DNA from: Candidatus Zixiibacteriota bacterium
Lineage (GTDB): Bacteria > Zixibacteria > MSB-5A5 > GN15 > FEB-12
Assembly: GCA_035380245.1 (NCBI GenBank)
Contig: DAOSXA010000003.1
Coordinates: forward strand, 620,001-684,000
Direction of reading: 5' to 3'
Length of the DNA stretch: 64,000 bases
Part shown: piece after piece, positions 1 through 8,007 of the stretch
Numbering within the stretch: position 1 is the first letter of the stretch
Layout: the number at the start of each line of letters is the position of its first letter
Made by a program: the position numbers and the translations under genes
The notes under the pieces: model-generated
Told to the model about the DNA's origin: nothing
The model's input: only the letters and a program-made list of their open reading frames with translations
Databases searched by the model: none

Positions 1-212
1 ACGATGTCCGTTGTCGGGCTTGTGGCGGTGGTATCACCGGGCAGGCCGGCGCGATTCGACTTGCCGTGGCTCGGGCTTTGATTCAGATCAATCCCGATCT
101 GCGTGCCACCTTCCGCCAAAAAGGTATGCTTACTCGCGATCCGCGTGAAGTGGAACGCAAGAAGTACGGCCAGCCGAAGGCCAGAAAACGGTTCCAGTAC
201 TCCAAGCGTTAA
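1..212 (+). CDS. rpsI: 30S ribosomal protein S9, C-terminal part (cut by window start)
   Basis: Codons in frame from base 3 give the C-terminal 69 residues of ribosomal protein S9, a small-subunit head protein whose tail reaches toward the P-site tRNA. The family signature GGGITGQAGAIRLAVARAL is present, as is the canonical basic end KARKRFQYSKR. The residues just before the GGG motif (RCRAC) contain two cysteines, which is unusual but keeps the frame. Its usual partner rplM would lie upstream, outside the window. The identity is certain from the tail; the start cannot be seen. Confidence 0.97.
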   Translation, partial: DVRCRACGGGITGQAGAIRLAVARALIQINPDLRATFRQKGMLTRDPREVERKKYGQPKARKRFQYSKR

Positions 213-225
213 ACTGGAACGCCCA

Positions 226-245
226 TCCCCGCCGGAAGGCGGGGA
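226..245 (+). terminator. hairpin after rpsI (no U-tract)
   Basis: A perfect 8-bp stem (226-233 with 238-245) closes a GGAA tetraloop 13 bases after the rpsI stop codon. No T-run follows, so it is not a textbook intrinsic terminator. It may mark an mRNA end or processing site, or be the first helix of the rpsB leader. Confidence 0.45.
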
Positions 246-348
246 AATGAACAGCCTCGACGGACTCGATCGGTGGTCCCAGTTCCTGCGGGTTCCGATT
301 GGGAATGAGGTCGAGGCAAAGGACAACCATATTTAACAAAGGTGATTC
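246..348 (+). promoter_or_regulatory. structured rpsB-tsf mRNA leader (candidate autoregulatory element)
   Basis: Bases 254-261 pair perfectly with 310-317 (8 bp). Inside this, 265-273 pair with 295-303 (9 bp including two G-T pairs), and a small apical stem forms from the CCCAG/CTG.GG segment around 278-292. The nested structure ends about 30 bases before the rpsB start codon. Ribosomal protein S2 represses its own leader in other bacteria, so an S2-binding role is a reasonable inference, but no known Rfam consensus was recognised here. Confidence 0.45.
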
Positions 349-1140
349 ATGATCTCCCCAAGAGTAAAAGAATTACTCGAAGCCGGGGTCCATTTCGGTC
401 ATCAGACCCGCCGTTGGAACCCCAAAATGAAGCCGTTTATCTTCACGGCTCGCAACGGCATCTACATTATTGACCTGCAAAAAACCGTTACCGCCGTTGA
501 CCGTGCTACCGCCAAGGTGCGCGAGGTCGTCCAGCGCGGTCGGTCCATCCTGATGGTGGGCACCAAGAAACAGGCCAAGGAAGTGATCAATGTCGAAGCC
601 GGTCGTTGTGGCGCATTCTACGTCACTGAACGGTGGCTCGGCGGCATGCTGACCAACTTCGATACCATCAAGAACTCGATCAAAAAGCTCAAAGATATCG
701 AGAAAATGCACGAGGACGGCCGGATCGAGAAGTTCACCAAGAAAGAACAGGCTAAACTGGACAACGAAGCCGAGAAGCTTCGCCGTGTTCTTGGCGGCAT
801 CAAAGATATGAATTTCCTCCCCGGTTTAGTCATAGTAGTGGATGCCCGCAAAGAGAAGATTGCGGTGGCTGAAGCACGTCGCCTCGGCATTCCGATCATT
901 GCTATTGTCGATACCAATGCCGATCCGGATTTGATCGATTTCCCGATTGCCGGTAACGATGATTCCATCAAGTCGATTCGTGTGCTGATTCGTCACCTGG
1001 TCGAGGCCGCCAACGAGGCCAAGCAGTCCGTGACGCAGCGCGAAATCGAAGCTGCGGTCGATGAGGACCGCGAGGTCAAACCGACCGTGTATGTTAGTGA
1101 AGATGATCAAGACACCGATGAGAGTGAAACAGAAAGCTAA
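349..1140 (+). CDS. rpsB: 30S ribosomal protein S2
   Basis: Full-length S2 (263 residues), a late-assembling small-subunit protein. The N-terminal signature LLEAGVHFGHQTRRWNPKM is present, followed by a charged coiled-coil hairpin around residues 105-145 and the second signature PGLVIVVDARKEKIAVAEAR. The tail is acidic, ending in a run of Asp, Glu and Ser residues, and is longer than in E. coli S2. A good ribosome-binding site (AAAGGTGA) sits just before the ATG. It is followed at 6 bp by tsf, the usual pairing, and preceded by a structured leader. Confidence 0.98.
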   Translation: MISPRVKELLEAGVHFGHQTRRWNPKMKPFIFTARNGIYIIDLQKTVTAVDRATAKVREVVQRGRSILMVGTKKQAKEVINVEAGRCGAFYVTERWLGGMLTNFDTIKNSIKKLKDIEKMHEDGRIEKFTKKEQAKLDNEAEKLRRVLGGIKDMNFLPGLVIVVDARKEKIAVAEARRLGIPIIAIVDTNADPDLIDFPIAGNDDSIKSIRVLIRHLVEAANEAKQSVTQREIEAAVDEDREVKPTVYVSEDDQDTDESETES

Positions 1141-1146
1141 GGTCCC

Positions 1147-1740
1147 ATGGAAATAACAGCGAAAATGGTACAGGAACTGCGCAATAAGACCGGCGCAGGC
1201 ATGATGGACTGTAAAAAGGCCCTGAACCAGGCCAACGGCGATATGGAAGCCGCCATCAAGGTGTTGCGCGAATCCGGTATCGCCAAGGCCGCCAAGAAAG
1301 TCGGTCGTGAAACGGCCGAAGGGGTTATCGCGACCTACGTACATCCCGGCGACAAGCTCGGCGTCATGGTCGAAATCAACTGCGAAACCGACTTCGTCGC
1401 ACGCACCGACCAGTTCAAAGAGTTCGCTCGCGACATCGCTATGCACATTGCCGCTTCCGATCCGCTCGTGGTTTCCCGCGATGAGGTGGATACCTCCACC
1501 CTCGAATCCGAGAAAGAGATCTACCGCCAGCAGGCAATTAAAGACGGCAAGCCCGAGAAGATCATCGACAAAATCGTTGACGGTCGTGTCGAGAAATACT
1601 ACTCTGAAGTGGCTTTGCTTGAGCAGCCCTTTGTAAAGGATGATGACAAAACAGTACAGGACGTGGTCAATGCAATGATCGCATCGCTTGGCGAAAACAT
1701 GCAGATCAAGCGGTTTGCCCGCTTCCGCCTGGGTGGCTGA
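1147..1740 (+). CDS. tsf: elongation factor Ts (short form)
   Basis: EF-Ts exchanges GDP for GTP on EF-Tu. The N-terminal UBA-like domain (MVQELRNKTGAGMMDCKKAL) and the core motif TDFVARTDQF around residues 80-90 are clear. At 197 residues it is the short form seen in Thermus-like proteins, lacking most of the second core subdomain of the 283-residue E. coli protein. AAGG lies upstream of the ATG. It is almost certainly cotranscribed with rpsB and pyrH, with spacings of 6 and 3 bp. Confidence 0.97.
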   Translation: MEITAKMVQELRNKTGAGMMDCKKALNQANGDMEAAIKVLRESGIAKAAKKVGRETAEGVIATYVHPGDKLGVMVEINCETDFVARTDQFKEFARDIAMHIAASDPLVVSRDEVDTSTLESEKEIYRQQAIKDGKPEKIIDKIVDGRVEKYYSEVALLEQPFVKDDDKTVQDVVNAMIASLGENMQIKRFARFRLGG

Positions 1741-1743
1741 GTT

Positions 1744-2481
1744 ATGGACGGAGACGACTCTCCTCTAGCGTTTAAACGCATCCTGCTAAAACTGTCCGGT
1801 GAAGCGCTTATGGGTCCCGAGGGATTCGGGATCCATACGCGGACCGTTCAGTTCATTTGCTCTGAAATCAAGAAAATTAAAGACCTCGGGGTGGAAATAG
1901 GCATCGTTGTAGGCGGCGGCAACATCTTCCGCGGGCTCAATGCCTCCGAGCGGGGGATGGATCGTGTCACCGCCGATCACATGGGTATGCTTGCAACCGT
2001 AATTAATTCTCTCGCCCTGATGGACAATCTGGAGCAAATGGGCATTTTCACACGGGTAATGTCCGGGGTTCAGATGGAGGATTTCGCCGAACCGTACATC
2101 CGCCGTCGAGCCATTCGTCACATGGAAAAGGGCCGCCTGGTCATTTTCGCGGCCGGGACCGGAAGACCTTATTTCAGCACTGATACCGCCGCCTCCTTAC
2201 GTGCGATGGAATGCGGGGCCGAGTTGCTGATCAAGGCCACCAATGTCGATGGCGTCTATTCCGCGGACCCCAAAAAGTTCAAGGATGCCGAGTTCTACCC
2301 GCGACTAAGTTATATGGATGTGTTGACTCAGGGACTGCGGGTGATTGATTCCACCGCTATTTCACTCCTTATGGAAAATCGCATACCCTTACGTGTAGTC
2401 GATTTAAAAACGCCGGATAATCTTATCCGAGTCGTTTGCGGTGAAGAAATCGGCTCACTTATTTCGTATAATGGCTTATAA
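1744..2481 (+). CDS. pyrH: uridylate kinase (UMP kinase)
   Basis: UMP kinase of the amino-acid-kinase fold (245 residues) phosphorylates UMP to UDP in pyrimidine nucleotide synthesis. Visible motifs are KLSGEALMG near residue 14 (phosphate-binding lysine), VGGGNIFRG near residue 57, DHMGMLAT, and TDTAASLRA in the nucleotide-binding half. The order rpsB-tsf-pyrH-frr is one of the most conserved bacterial gene orders and supports the call. Confidence 0.97.
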   Translation: MDGDDSPLAFKRILLKLSGEALMGPEGFGIHTRTVQFICSEIKKIKDLGVEIGIVVGGGNIFRGLNASERGMDRVTADHMGMLATVINSLALMDNLEQMGIFTRVMSGVQMEDFAEPYIRRRAIRHMEKGRLVIFAAGTGRPYFSTDTAASLRAMECGAELLIKATNVDGVYSADPKKFKDAEFYPRLSYMDVLTQGLRVIDSTAISLLMENRIPLRVVDLKTPDNLIRVVCGEEIGSLISYNGL

Positions 2482-2505
2482 GGACCTGCTAAAATTGGAG
2501 TTGGT

Positions 2506-3066
2506 ATGACTCAGGACGAAATCTACAAAGATACCAAAGACCGCATGCAGAAATCAGTCGAAGCTGTCGTGCGCGAATTCGGCGCCGTCCGCACCGGTAA
2601 GGCTTCGATCCATCTCCTCGACACGGTGAAAGTGGAGGCTTATGGAACCACCATGCCGATAAACCAGGTCGCCACTATTTCCGCTCCGGAACCACGACTT
2701 CTGATTGTCCAGGCTTTCGATAAAACCACCGTCGGCGATATTGTCAAGGGGATCCAGAAAGCCGACCTTGGATTAAACCCGATGGTTGACGGTCAGACCA
2801 TCCGTTTGCCCATTCCGGCTCTTAACGAGGAACGCCGCAAGGAACTCGTGAAACAGTGTAAGAATCTTGCCGAGGACGGCCGGGTTGCCGTGCGTAACGT
2901 TCGTCGTGATGCCAACGACAAGATCAAGAAAGCTCAGAAGGACAAGGAAATCTCCGAGGATCAGGAAAAGGATTCTCTGGTCGAGATTCAGAAAATGACC
3001 GATGAGACGATCAAGAAGATCGATGAGTTGCTGGAGAAAAAGGAGAAGGAAATGATGGAGGTCTGA
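2506..3066 (+). CDS. frr: ribosome recycling factor
   Basis: RRF (186 residues, normal length) splits post-termination ribosomes together with EF-G. The signature region RLPIPALNEERRKELVKQ and the long charged helices of the three-helix bundle are obvious, interrupted by the small alpha/beta domain (about residues 31-105). Start ATG at 2506 follows a weak Shine-Dalgarno (TTGGAGTTGGT). It is the last gene of its operon; a terminator follows 24 bp after the stop. Confidence 0.97.
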   Translation: MTQDEIYKDTKDRMQKSVEAVVREFGAVRTGKASIHLLDTVKVEAYGTTMPINQVATISAPEPRLLIVQAFDKTTVGDIVKGIQKADLGLNPMVDGQTIRLPIPALNEERRKELVKQCKNLAEDGRVAVRNVRRDANDKIKKAQKDKEISEDQEKDSLVEIQKMTDETIKKIDELLEKKEKEMMEV

Positions 3067-3089
3067 ACCGATCTCCTAAGAATCCCGAG

Positions 3090-3122
3090 AAGGCGGCGCT
3101 GGTTGAGCCGCCTTTTTCTTTT
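3090..3122 (+). terminator. intrinsic terminator after frr
   Basis: A GC-rich stem (3090-3097 with 3107-3114) and a 9-base loop are followed by a T-rich run TTTTTCTTTT. It closes the rpsB-tsf-pyrH-frr unit. The remaining 190 bases to the next terminator hold no supported gene. Confidence 0.85.
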
Positions 3123-3315
3123 GGGCAAGTTAGCCCGGATGCTCGTTGTGGATATATGATTATAGATAGCGATTCCCGACCGGGTAATTTCGAAACTGCT
3201 TATTGACGACATCCCCTTGCGAAGCGAGACCGATCAAGCGGGGGACTCTCCACAGCCGGGATGTGGCGTAGGCGGTTCTCGGTCATAAGTACTTGGATAG
3301 TAAGCACAAATGAAA

Positions 3316-3354
3316 CGGCCGCGTGAGTATAGGCTCGCGCGGCCGAAGTTTTTC
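3316..3354 (-). terminator. terminator of the CBS-domain gene, possibly bidirectional
   Basis: A 12-bp stem (3316-3327 with 3334-3345, one G-T pair) with a 6-base loop lies just beyond the stop codon of the reverse-strand CBS gene. On the reverse strand it is followed by TTTCATTT, on the forward strand by AAGTTTTT, so it can act in both directions. Confidence 0.65.
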
Positions 3355-3372
3355 GGATGACAGAACCTGCCA

Positions 3373-3813
3373 TTAATGCATGTTCGTGCCTTCCATATAC
3401 ATTTTGAGATAGCGGTTCTCGGCCACGATACTCTTCATCCTGGCTCGAACCACATCTCCGGCTGAAATGATCCCGATCAACTTCTTGTTTTCCATGATCG
3501 GGACATGGCGGATGTTGTTTTTGGTCATCAGCGCCGCCATGTAGTCGATGTCGTCCGAGGGTACGCCCACGACCATATCCTCGGCCATGATGTCCTTGAC
3601 AGTCAATTCCTTGTAGGCGTCCTGATTTTCGAAAACGGCTTTGAAAATGTCTTTGTCGCTGACCAGTCCCAGCAGATCACCGGCCTGACCCTGAACCGGC
3701 AGACATCCGATCTCGTTTTCGAGCATCAGGTTCATCGCGTTGATAATAGTGGTATCCGGGGGGCAAGTGATGAGCTCGCGCGATTTGGATTCCAGTTTAT
3801 CCCGTACGTTCAT
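3373..3813 (-). CDS. tandem CBS-domain protein
   Basis: A 146-residue protein made almost entirely of two CBS domains (about residues 12-65 and 75-130), which together usually bind adenine nucleotides and act as an energy sensor. Typical pieces are GDLLGLVSDKDIF in the first repeat and RHVPIMENKKLIGIISAGDVV in the second. The ATG at 3813 is chosen because AAGGAGGTG lies at ideal distance before it; an in-frame upstream extension is read through non-family sequence. It is the only reverse-strand gene supported here and stands alone, divergent from the exported protein at 3957. No catalytic domain is attached, so the target is unknown. Confidence 0.88.
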   Translation of the reverse strand: MNVRDKLESKSRELITCPPDTTIINAMNLMLENEIGCLPVQGQAGDLLGLVSDKDIFKAVFENQDAYKELTVKDIMAEDMVVGVPSDDIDYMAALMTKNNIRHVPIMENKKLIGIISAGDVVRARMKSIVAENRYLKMYMEGTNMH

Positions 3814-3919
3814 ATAAACACCTCCTTGATTTCGCTGTCTTGCGACCCGTTCCACCGCCGTGTGACGGGGTTGGGGATGTCCCAAAGGAACGGATTTCGA
3901 GGCTAAAGGAAAGAGAATG

Positions 3920-3947
3920 TTGGTTTCCTTATTAATTGTGCTATATT
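3920..3947 (+). promoter_or_regulatory. putative promoter of the exported protein at 3957
   Basis: TTGGTT (3920-3925), a 16-base spacer and TATATT (3942-3947). The -10 box lies only nine bases before the ATG, so the transcript would have almost no leader. Confidence 0.4.
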
Positions 3948-3956
3948 GAGGCCGTT

Positions 3957-4631
3957 ATGTCAACAGAAAACTGCCTTTGTAAGTTTGTGTTGCCGGCGAT
4001 GTTAAGTCTTTTAATCGCTCTGGCGACGGTCTCTGCGCAGGATTATGGTAATGATCCGGTGCTTGGTTATTACTGTCGAAATGCCGGTAACGTGCTTTCT
4101 GAGAAGTACGCTTTTCAGGAAGGTTACCGCCTCCAGTTCAAGGCAACGGCCTATCTTGCCGATTTGAACTCTGCCGGCGGTGTGGAGCGGATTGATTCGG
4201 CCGTTCAGGTTTTCTATTACTCAAACGGCCGGGTTGATTCGAGTAGTACCGTGATTGAAGGCCCCGGACGTCTGAAGGACTGGGACCTGAGTTTCCCCAA
4301 TGTTTTCACACAACCGTATTTTTTCAATTTCTATCCAAACGATACCGGCGGGGCGGAGCTGGCCATCGGTTTCGACACGGACTCCACCCATAACGATTTA
4401 CCTACCGGTTTGGCCGAGATTGACCGCGAAACGAATCGACTCAAACTGCTTTATTTGCATTATCCGCATCGACCCGATTATCGAAATTTCTCTCTCAGCT
4501 TTCGTGTGATCGAGATTGATTCGGTCATTCTGGCCGACAGTGTGGTTGAGCTAGGAGCTCACATGGGTATCCTCATGCCGGAGTATTACCGTAAAACCAC
4601 GATCGTCACCGACATCCACGTGACTGAGTAG
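3957..4631 (+). CDS. exported protein of unknown function
   Basis: A 224-residue protein not assigned to a family. It begins with a Sec-type signal peptide: short polar N-end, hydrophobic core of about residues 11-27, likely cleavage near VSA-QD at 29-30. The remainder is mixed polar/aromatic with no further membrane segment, suggesting a periplasmic or surface beta-rich protein. The ATG at 3957 is preferred over one 21 bases upstream because the latter would place charged residues before the signal sequence. It is monocistronic; the gene-free stretch after it is full of inverted repeats. Confidence 0.7.
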   Translation: MSTENCLCKFVLPAMLSLLIALATVSAQDYGNDPVLGYYCRNAGNVLSEKYAFQEGYRLQFKATAYLADLNSAGGVERIDSAVQVFYYSNGRVDSSSTVIEGPGRLKDWDLSFPNVFTQPYFFNFYPNDTGGAELAIGFDTDSTHNDLPTGLAEIDRETNRLKLLYLHYPHRPDYRNFSLSFRVIEIDSVILADSVVELGAHMGILMPEYYRKTTIVTDIHVTE

Positions 4632-4950
4632 ATCCTCACGAACATTCGCACAAATCACTGCGGAAGTGCGGTCGACGCAAGGCCGCCCGCTACGCGAGGT
4701 TGAACTTTTTAAACGCGTAGCGGCGGGGCTTGTCTTCGCCGCGATTGAGGTTTGTCAACAATCCCGGAAGCAGAAGCCTATCTTCTCTTCGCATCGGTGA
4801 GCGGCAGATGAGAACGTCTGTCGGCCACCAGCATGTTTTTGGCCCCACCCGGGCACGGGTGGACCACCAATGACAAGGCCATCAGCGCCCCCGTTTGAGA
4901 TGGAGGTTATTGCTTGCGGTCCGATACCGGGGACGATAAATTGACACCAC
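4632..4950. other. gene-free stretch with inverted repeats
   Basis: No supported gene. A long imperfect palindrome lies at about 4672-4735; its core CGCTACGCG/CGCGTAGCG (4688-4696 with 4714-4722) is perfect and the flanks continue with interruptions. A second inverted repeat CCACCCG/CGGGTGG is at 4845-4851 and 4856-4862. A weaker stem lies near 4804-4822. Such clustering is typical of dispersed intergenic repeats, but other copies cannot be shown within this window. A weak promoter for uppS could also lie here. Confidence 0.4.
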
Positions 4951-5715
4951 ATGACCGACGAAATCGAACAACTGCAACGTCGTATCCTCGAAAATCGGGG
5001 GACTATTCCGACTCATGTCGCCATTATCATGGACGGCAACGGACGCTGGGCGGCTATGCGGGATAAGCCGCGCACCTACGGCCATGAGGCCGGAGTTAAA
5101 GCGGTGAAGGAAGTGGTTAGTGCGGCGGGTGAAATCGGAGTCAAGTATCTCACGCTATACACTTTCTCAGTCGAGAACTGGAAACGCCCACGTGAAGAAG
5201 TAGCGGCGTTGATGTCGCTGCTGACTCGAACCACGCGACGGGAAATCAAGGAGTTGATGGAGTCCGATGTCAAGCTGATTACGACCGGACGGATCAACGG
5301 CCTCTCAGCGACGCGACGCAAAGTCCTGCAACAAGCTGAGGAAAAAACCCGCAACAACCAGGGACTGGTGTTGAACCTGGCTCTCAATTACGGCGGGCGT
5401 ACGGAGATTCTCGATGCCGTCAAGGCAATCTCCAGCTCGGTTGCCGCCGGTTTGATCGACATTGCTGATATTGACGAGGAGTTGTTTGCGAGTTTTCTCT
5501 ACACGGCCAATCTGCCCGATCCGGACTTGTTGATCAGGACTTCGGGTGAGCACCGGATATCGAATTTCCTGCTCTGGCAAACCAGCTATACGGAGCTTTA
5601 TATAATCGACATCCTCTGGCCCGATTTCGGCCGGCTGGAACTGTTTCAGGCGATCGATAATTACCAGAAGCGTGAGCGACGTTTCGGGCGCGTGGGAGCG
5701 AAGGGCTCAAAATGA
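4951..5715 (+). CDS. uppS: undecaprenyl (polyprenyl) diphosphate synthase
   Basis: Cis-prenyltransferase (254 residues) that extends farnesyl diphosphate with isopentenyl units to the lipid carrier for peptidoglycan and other surface polymers. The catalytic motif HVAIIMDGNGRWA has Asp28. TLYTFSVENWKRP and the C-terminal RTSGEHRISNFLLWQTSYTE are diagnostic. It is the first gene of an overlapping cluster; its stop overlaps the cdsA start by 4 bp. A clear Shine-Dalgarno is not seen before the ATG. Confidence 0.96.
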   Translation: MTDEIEQLQRRILENRGTIPTHVAIIMDGNGRWAAMRDKPRTYGHEAGVKAVKEVVSAAGEIGVKYLTLYTFSVENWKRPREEVAALMSLLTRTTRREIKELMESDVKLITTGRINGLSATRRKVLQQAEEKTRNNQGLVLNLALNYGGRTEILDAVKAISSSVAAGLIDIADIDEELFASFLYTANLPDPDLLIRTSGEHRISNFLLWQTSYTELYIIDILWPDFGRLELFQAIDNYQKRERRFGRVGAKGSK

Positions 5716-6569
5716 GCAAGAATCTGATTGCGCGTATTGCGGTCGCGGCCGTGGCGATTCCGATTATTTTGTGGATTTGCTATGAGGGGGGAGCCTGGCT
5801 GTTCGGAATGCTGCTTTTGTTCGCTGCTATTGGAGCGATAGAGTTTTTCCTCGGTGAAGGGAGCAAACCGACCGGGGGACTTTTCTGGATCGGTCTGCTG
5901 ACCGTAGCCGTCAATTTCGCGGTAATATCCGGAGCCTGCTTAGGGCGATTCTGTCCGGCTGAGACGATTCGCGGGGCATTCGGCAGTCTGGGTATGGTTG
6001 TTCCCAGTTTGTTCTTTTTCACGTTTACGGCGATGATACTGGCGGTAGGTAAAGAGCCGCCTTCGGAACTGTTCAAGCGGCACAGCCGGATCGTATGGGG
6101 TGTGCTTTATCTGTCGTTGTTGTATCCGATGGTTTATCGGGTCGGTCATGGTTATGCCGATATCTCCGGCGGTAACTGGCTGTTGTTCCTGTTCGGTTTA
6201 CTTTGGGTCGGGGATACGGCTGCGATGTGGACCGGCATGGCCATCGGCAAACACAAGCTGGCTCCGGCGGTATCACCCAATAAAACGATCGAGGGATTTA
6301 TCGGCGGAATCGCAGGTGCGCTGGCCGTTACGGTTTTAATGTATTTCTGGAAATTCAATTCCTTCTCCTTTGGCCATTTATTGGCGATTGGAGCGGGGTG
6401 CTCAGTATGCGGCCAGTTGGGGGATCTGGTCGAATCGATGTGGAAACGCTCGCTTGGAATCAAAGACTCCTCAGCCCTGATCCCCGGCCACGGGGGTGTG
6501 CTGGATCGTTTCGACTCACTTCTCTTCGCAGCGCCGTTCATGTATTTCTATCTGCGCCTGTTGGCATGA
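5712..6569 (+). CDS. cdsA: phosphatidate cytidylyltransferase (CDP-diacylglycerol synthase)
   Basis: Integral membrane enzyme (285 residues, about 7-8 hydrophobic segments) making CDP-diacylglycerol from phosphatidate and CTP. The C-terminal family signature is complete: S-x3-KRSLGIKD followed by PGHGGVLDRFDS. It overlaps uppS and the following UbiA-family gene by 4 bp each, implying translational coupling. The common neighbour dxr does not follow here. Confidence 0.95.
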   Translation: MSKNLIARIAVAAVAIPIILWICYEGGAWLFGMLLLFAAIGAIEFFLGEGSKPTGGLFWIGLLTVAVNFAVISGACLGRFCPAETIRGAFGSLGMVVPSLFFFTFTAMILAVGKEPPSELFKRHSRIVWGVLYLSLLYPMVYRVGHGYADISGGNWLLFLFGLLWVGDTAAMWTGMAIGKHKLAPAVSPNKTIEGFIGGIAGALAVTVLMYFWKFNSFSFGHLLAIGAGCSVCGQLGDLVESMWKRSLGIKDSSALIPGHGGVLDRFDSLLFAAPFMYFYLRLLA

Positions 6570-7474
6570 TTAAAATCATCGATCTGTTTTTTGCCGCACG
6601 GCCTTTTCTGCATCTGCCGATCTGGTCGGTATATTTCATGGCCCTGATTATCGCGGGGGGGAGATCGTCCGATCTGACCTGGTGGGATGGACTGGCGTTG
6701 TTGTCGCTAAGCATGACGGCAGCGGGAGCGTTCTTTTTGAACCAGCTCTATGATATTGAATCCGACCGGATTAATAAGAAGTTGGGTTTTCTTCAGCGCG
6801 GTTTTCTCACTTCGGGACAGATGCAGGCTGGCTATTTAATCCTGACGCTGTGCGGGCTTATAGGAGCCGGATTGGTGTCGATGCTGTTTCTGACTTTGAC
6901 GGCATTACAGGTGACGCTCGGATATTGTTACAGCGCCCCGAAGTTGAAATTCAAGGATCGCCCGCTGGCTGGATTGGTAACTAATGCGGTGAGTTTCGGT
7001 TTGCTTATCCCGCTGGCGGCCGCTGCCGTGCGGCAGGTCTGTTTTCATGCGGTTGATTGGCAGCTTGGTTTATATTTCTTCCTGACGGTAGCCTCGATGC
7101 ATACCCTTACGACGATCCCTGATCGCGCCGGCGATGCCGCTGCCGATAAGCGGACGATTGGGGTGATATTGAGTTTTCGTAGTGCTGTGATGACGGCGTT
7201 GGTTCTGGTGGGGCTCTCAATTTATCCGGCGGTTATGGTTGGCGATGTTGCGCTGCTTAGTTTGTCGGTGATAAGTGCGCTGGTGACTTTTATCGCTCTG
7301 TTGGTGAAGCGGGAACGACTGATTTTGCTGGCCGCTAAATTGCCGCTGGCGTTACTGACGCTTTTCGCCGGATATCACTATCCTTATTATCTCCTGTTTA
7401 TTGTTGCCCTGCTGTTTTTAACCCGGATATATTATCGCCAGCGGTTCAGTCAAACGTACCCTAAGCTGGCATGA
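6566..7474 (+). CDS. UbiA-family polytopic prenyltransferase
   Basis: A 302-residue membrane protein with about eight hydrophobic segments. Both metal-diphosphate motifs of the UbiA superfamily are present: N59-x3-D63-x3-D67 (NQLYDIESD) and D186-x3-D190-x3-D194 (DRAGDAAAD). Such enzymes attach a polyprenyl chain to an aromatic or other acceptor, for example in quinone synthesis. The acceptor cannot be read from sequence. The ATG at 6566 overlaps the cdsA stop; open frame further upstream lies inside cdsA and is not plausible. Position between cdsA and an envelope hydrolase, downstream of uppS, ties it to isoprenoid/membrane metabolism. Confidence 0.85.
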   Translation: MIKIIDLFFAARPFLHLPIWSVYFMALIIAGGRSSDLTWWDGLALLSLSMTAAGAFFLNQLYDIESDRINKKLGFLQRGFLTSGQMQAGYLILTLCGLIGAGLVSMLFLTLTALQVTLGYCYSAPKLKFKDRPLAGLVTNAVSFGLLIPLAAAAVRQVCFHAVDWQLGLYFFLTVASMHTLTTIPDRAGDAAADKRTIGVILSFRSAVMTALVLVGLSIYPAVMVGDVALLSLSVISALVTFIALLVKRERLILLAAKLPLALLTLFAGYHYPYYLLFIVALLFLTRIYYRQRFSQTYPKLA

Positions 7475-8007
7475 AATACTCACTTACCATATTCACGGCC
7501 CTGATGGTTTTGGTCGGGTGTACCCCCAATCCGCGATTTCGCAGCGGGGGGACTGAGGCGTCTCCCGAAAGAGTAACAGCTTCTGAAACCAGAACGGGAT
7601 ATACTACGAATGACCTGCTTCGCCTGGGTCGAATCATGCGCAGCTTCCTGGGGAAACCGTATGCGGGAACCTCGCGTTATGAAGAGGGGGTGGATTGCAG
7701 CGGCTTCGTCCAGGAAGTGTTCCGCCAGTTTGATCGCAGTATCTATTTGCCCCGCACGGTAGCCGAACAAGTGAACCAGGGATTCGAGGTGTCGCGTCGC
7801 AGTTTGGCCTATGGCGATCTGGTCTTTTTCAATACTGTCGGGGCGCGAATTTCGCATGTCGGCATCTACACCGGTCATAACGAGTTCATTCATGCCTCCA
7901 GCTCCCAGGGGGTGGTAATTTCATCGCTGACCGAAAATTACTGGTCCAAACGATTCGTTACGGCACGCCGTATCCTGGGCAAACCGACCAATCCCAAACG
8001 GTCATGA
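7471..8007 (+). CDS. NlpC/P60-family lipoprotein (predicted cell-wall peptidase)
   Basis: A 178-residue protein with a lipoprotein signal (lipobox LVGC, Cys17) and a C-terminal NlpC/P60 domain (about residues 50-170). The papain-like catalytic set is visible: Cys76 in VDCSGFV, His129 in SHVGIY, and His141 in FIHASS as likely third residue. Enzymes of this type cleave gamma-D-Glu-diaminopimelate links in peptidoglycan stem peptides. It overlaps its neighbours by 4 bp on both sides, so it is likely made together with UppS, CdsA and UvrC. Confidence 0.9.
   Translation: MKYSLTIFTALMVLVGCTPNPRFRSGGTEASPERVTASETRTGYTTNDLLRLGRIMRSFLGKPYAGTSRYEEGVDCSGFVQEVFRQFDRSIYLPRTVAEQVNQGFEVSRRSLAYGDLVFFNTVGARISHVGIYTGHNEFIHASSSQGVVISSLTENYWSKRFVTARRILGKPTNPKRS

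Noticed and set aside
1..40. Frameshift in rpsI suggested by the RCRAC residues
   Set aside because: The frame continues without interruption into conserved S9 sequence; unusual residues alone do not show a frameshift.
103..336. 77-codon forward open frame across the end of rpsI and the rpsB leader
   Set aside because: It overlaps the conserved S9 tail in another frame and lies over a structured leader; no ribosome-binding site and no protein-like composition.
826..1446. Long reverse-strand open frame opposite rpsB-tsf
   Set aside because: Shadow of two certain genes; such long antisense frames are common in this codon usage.
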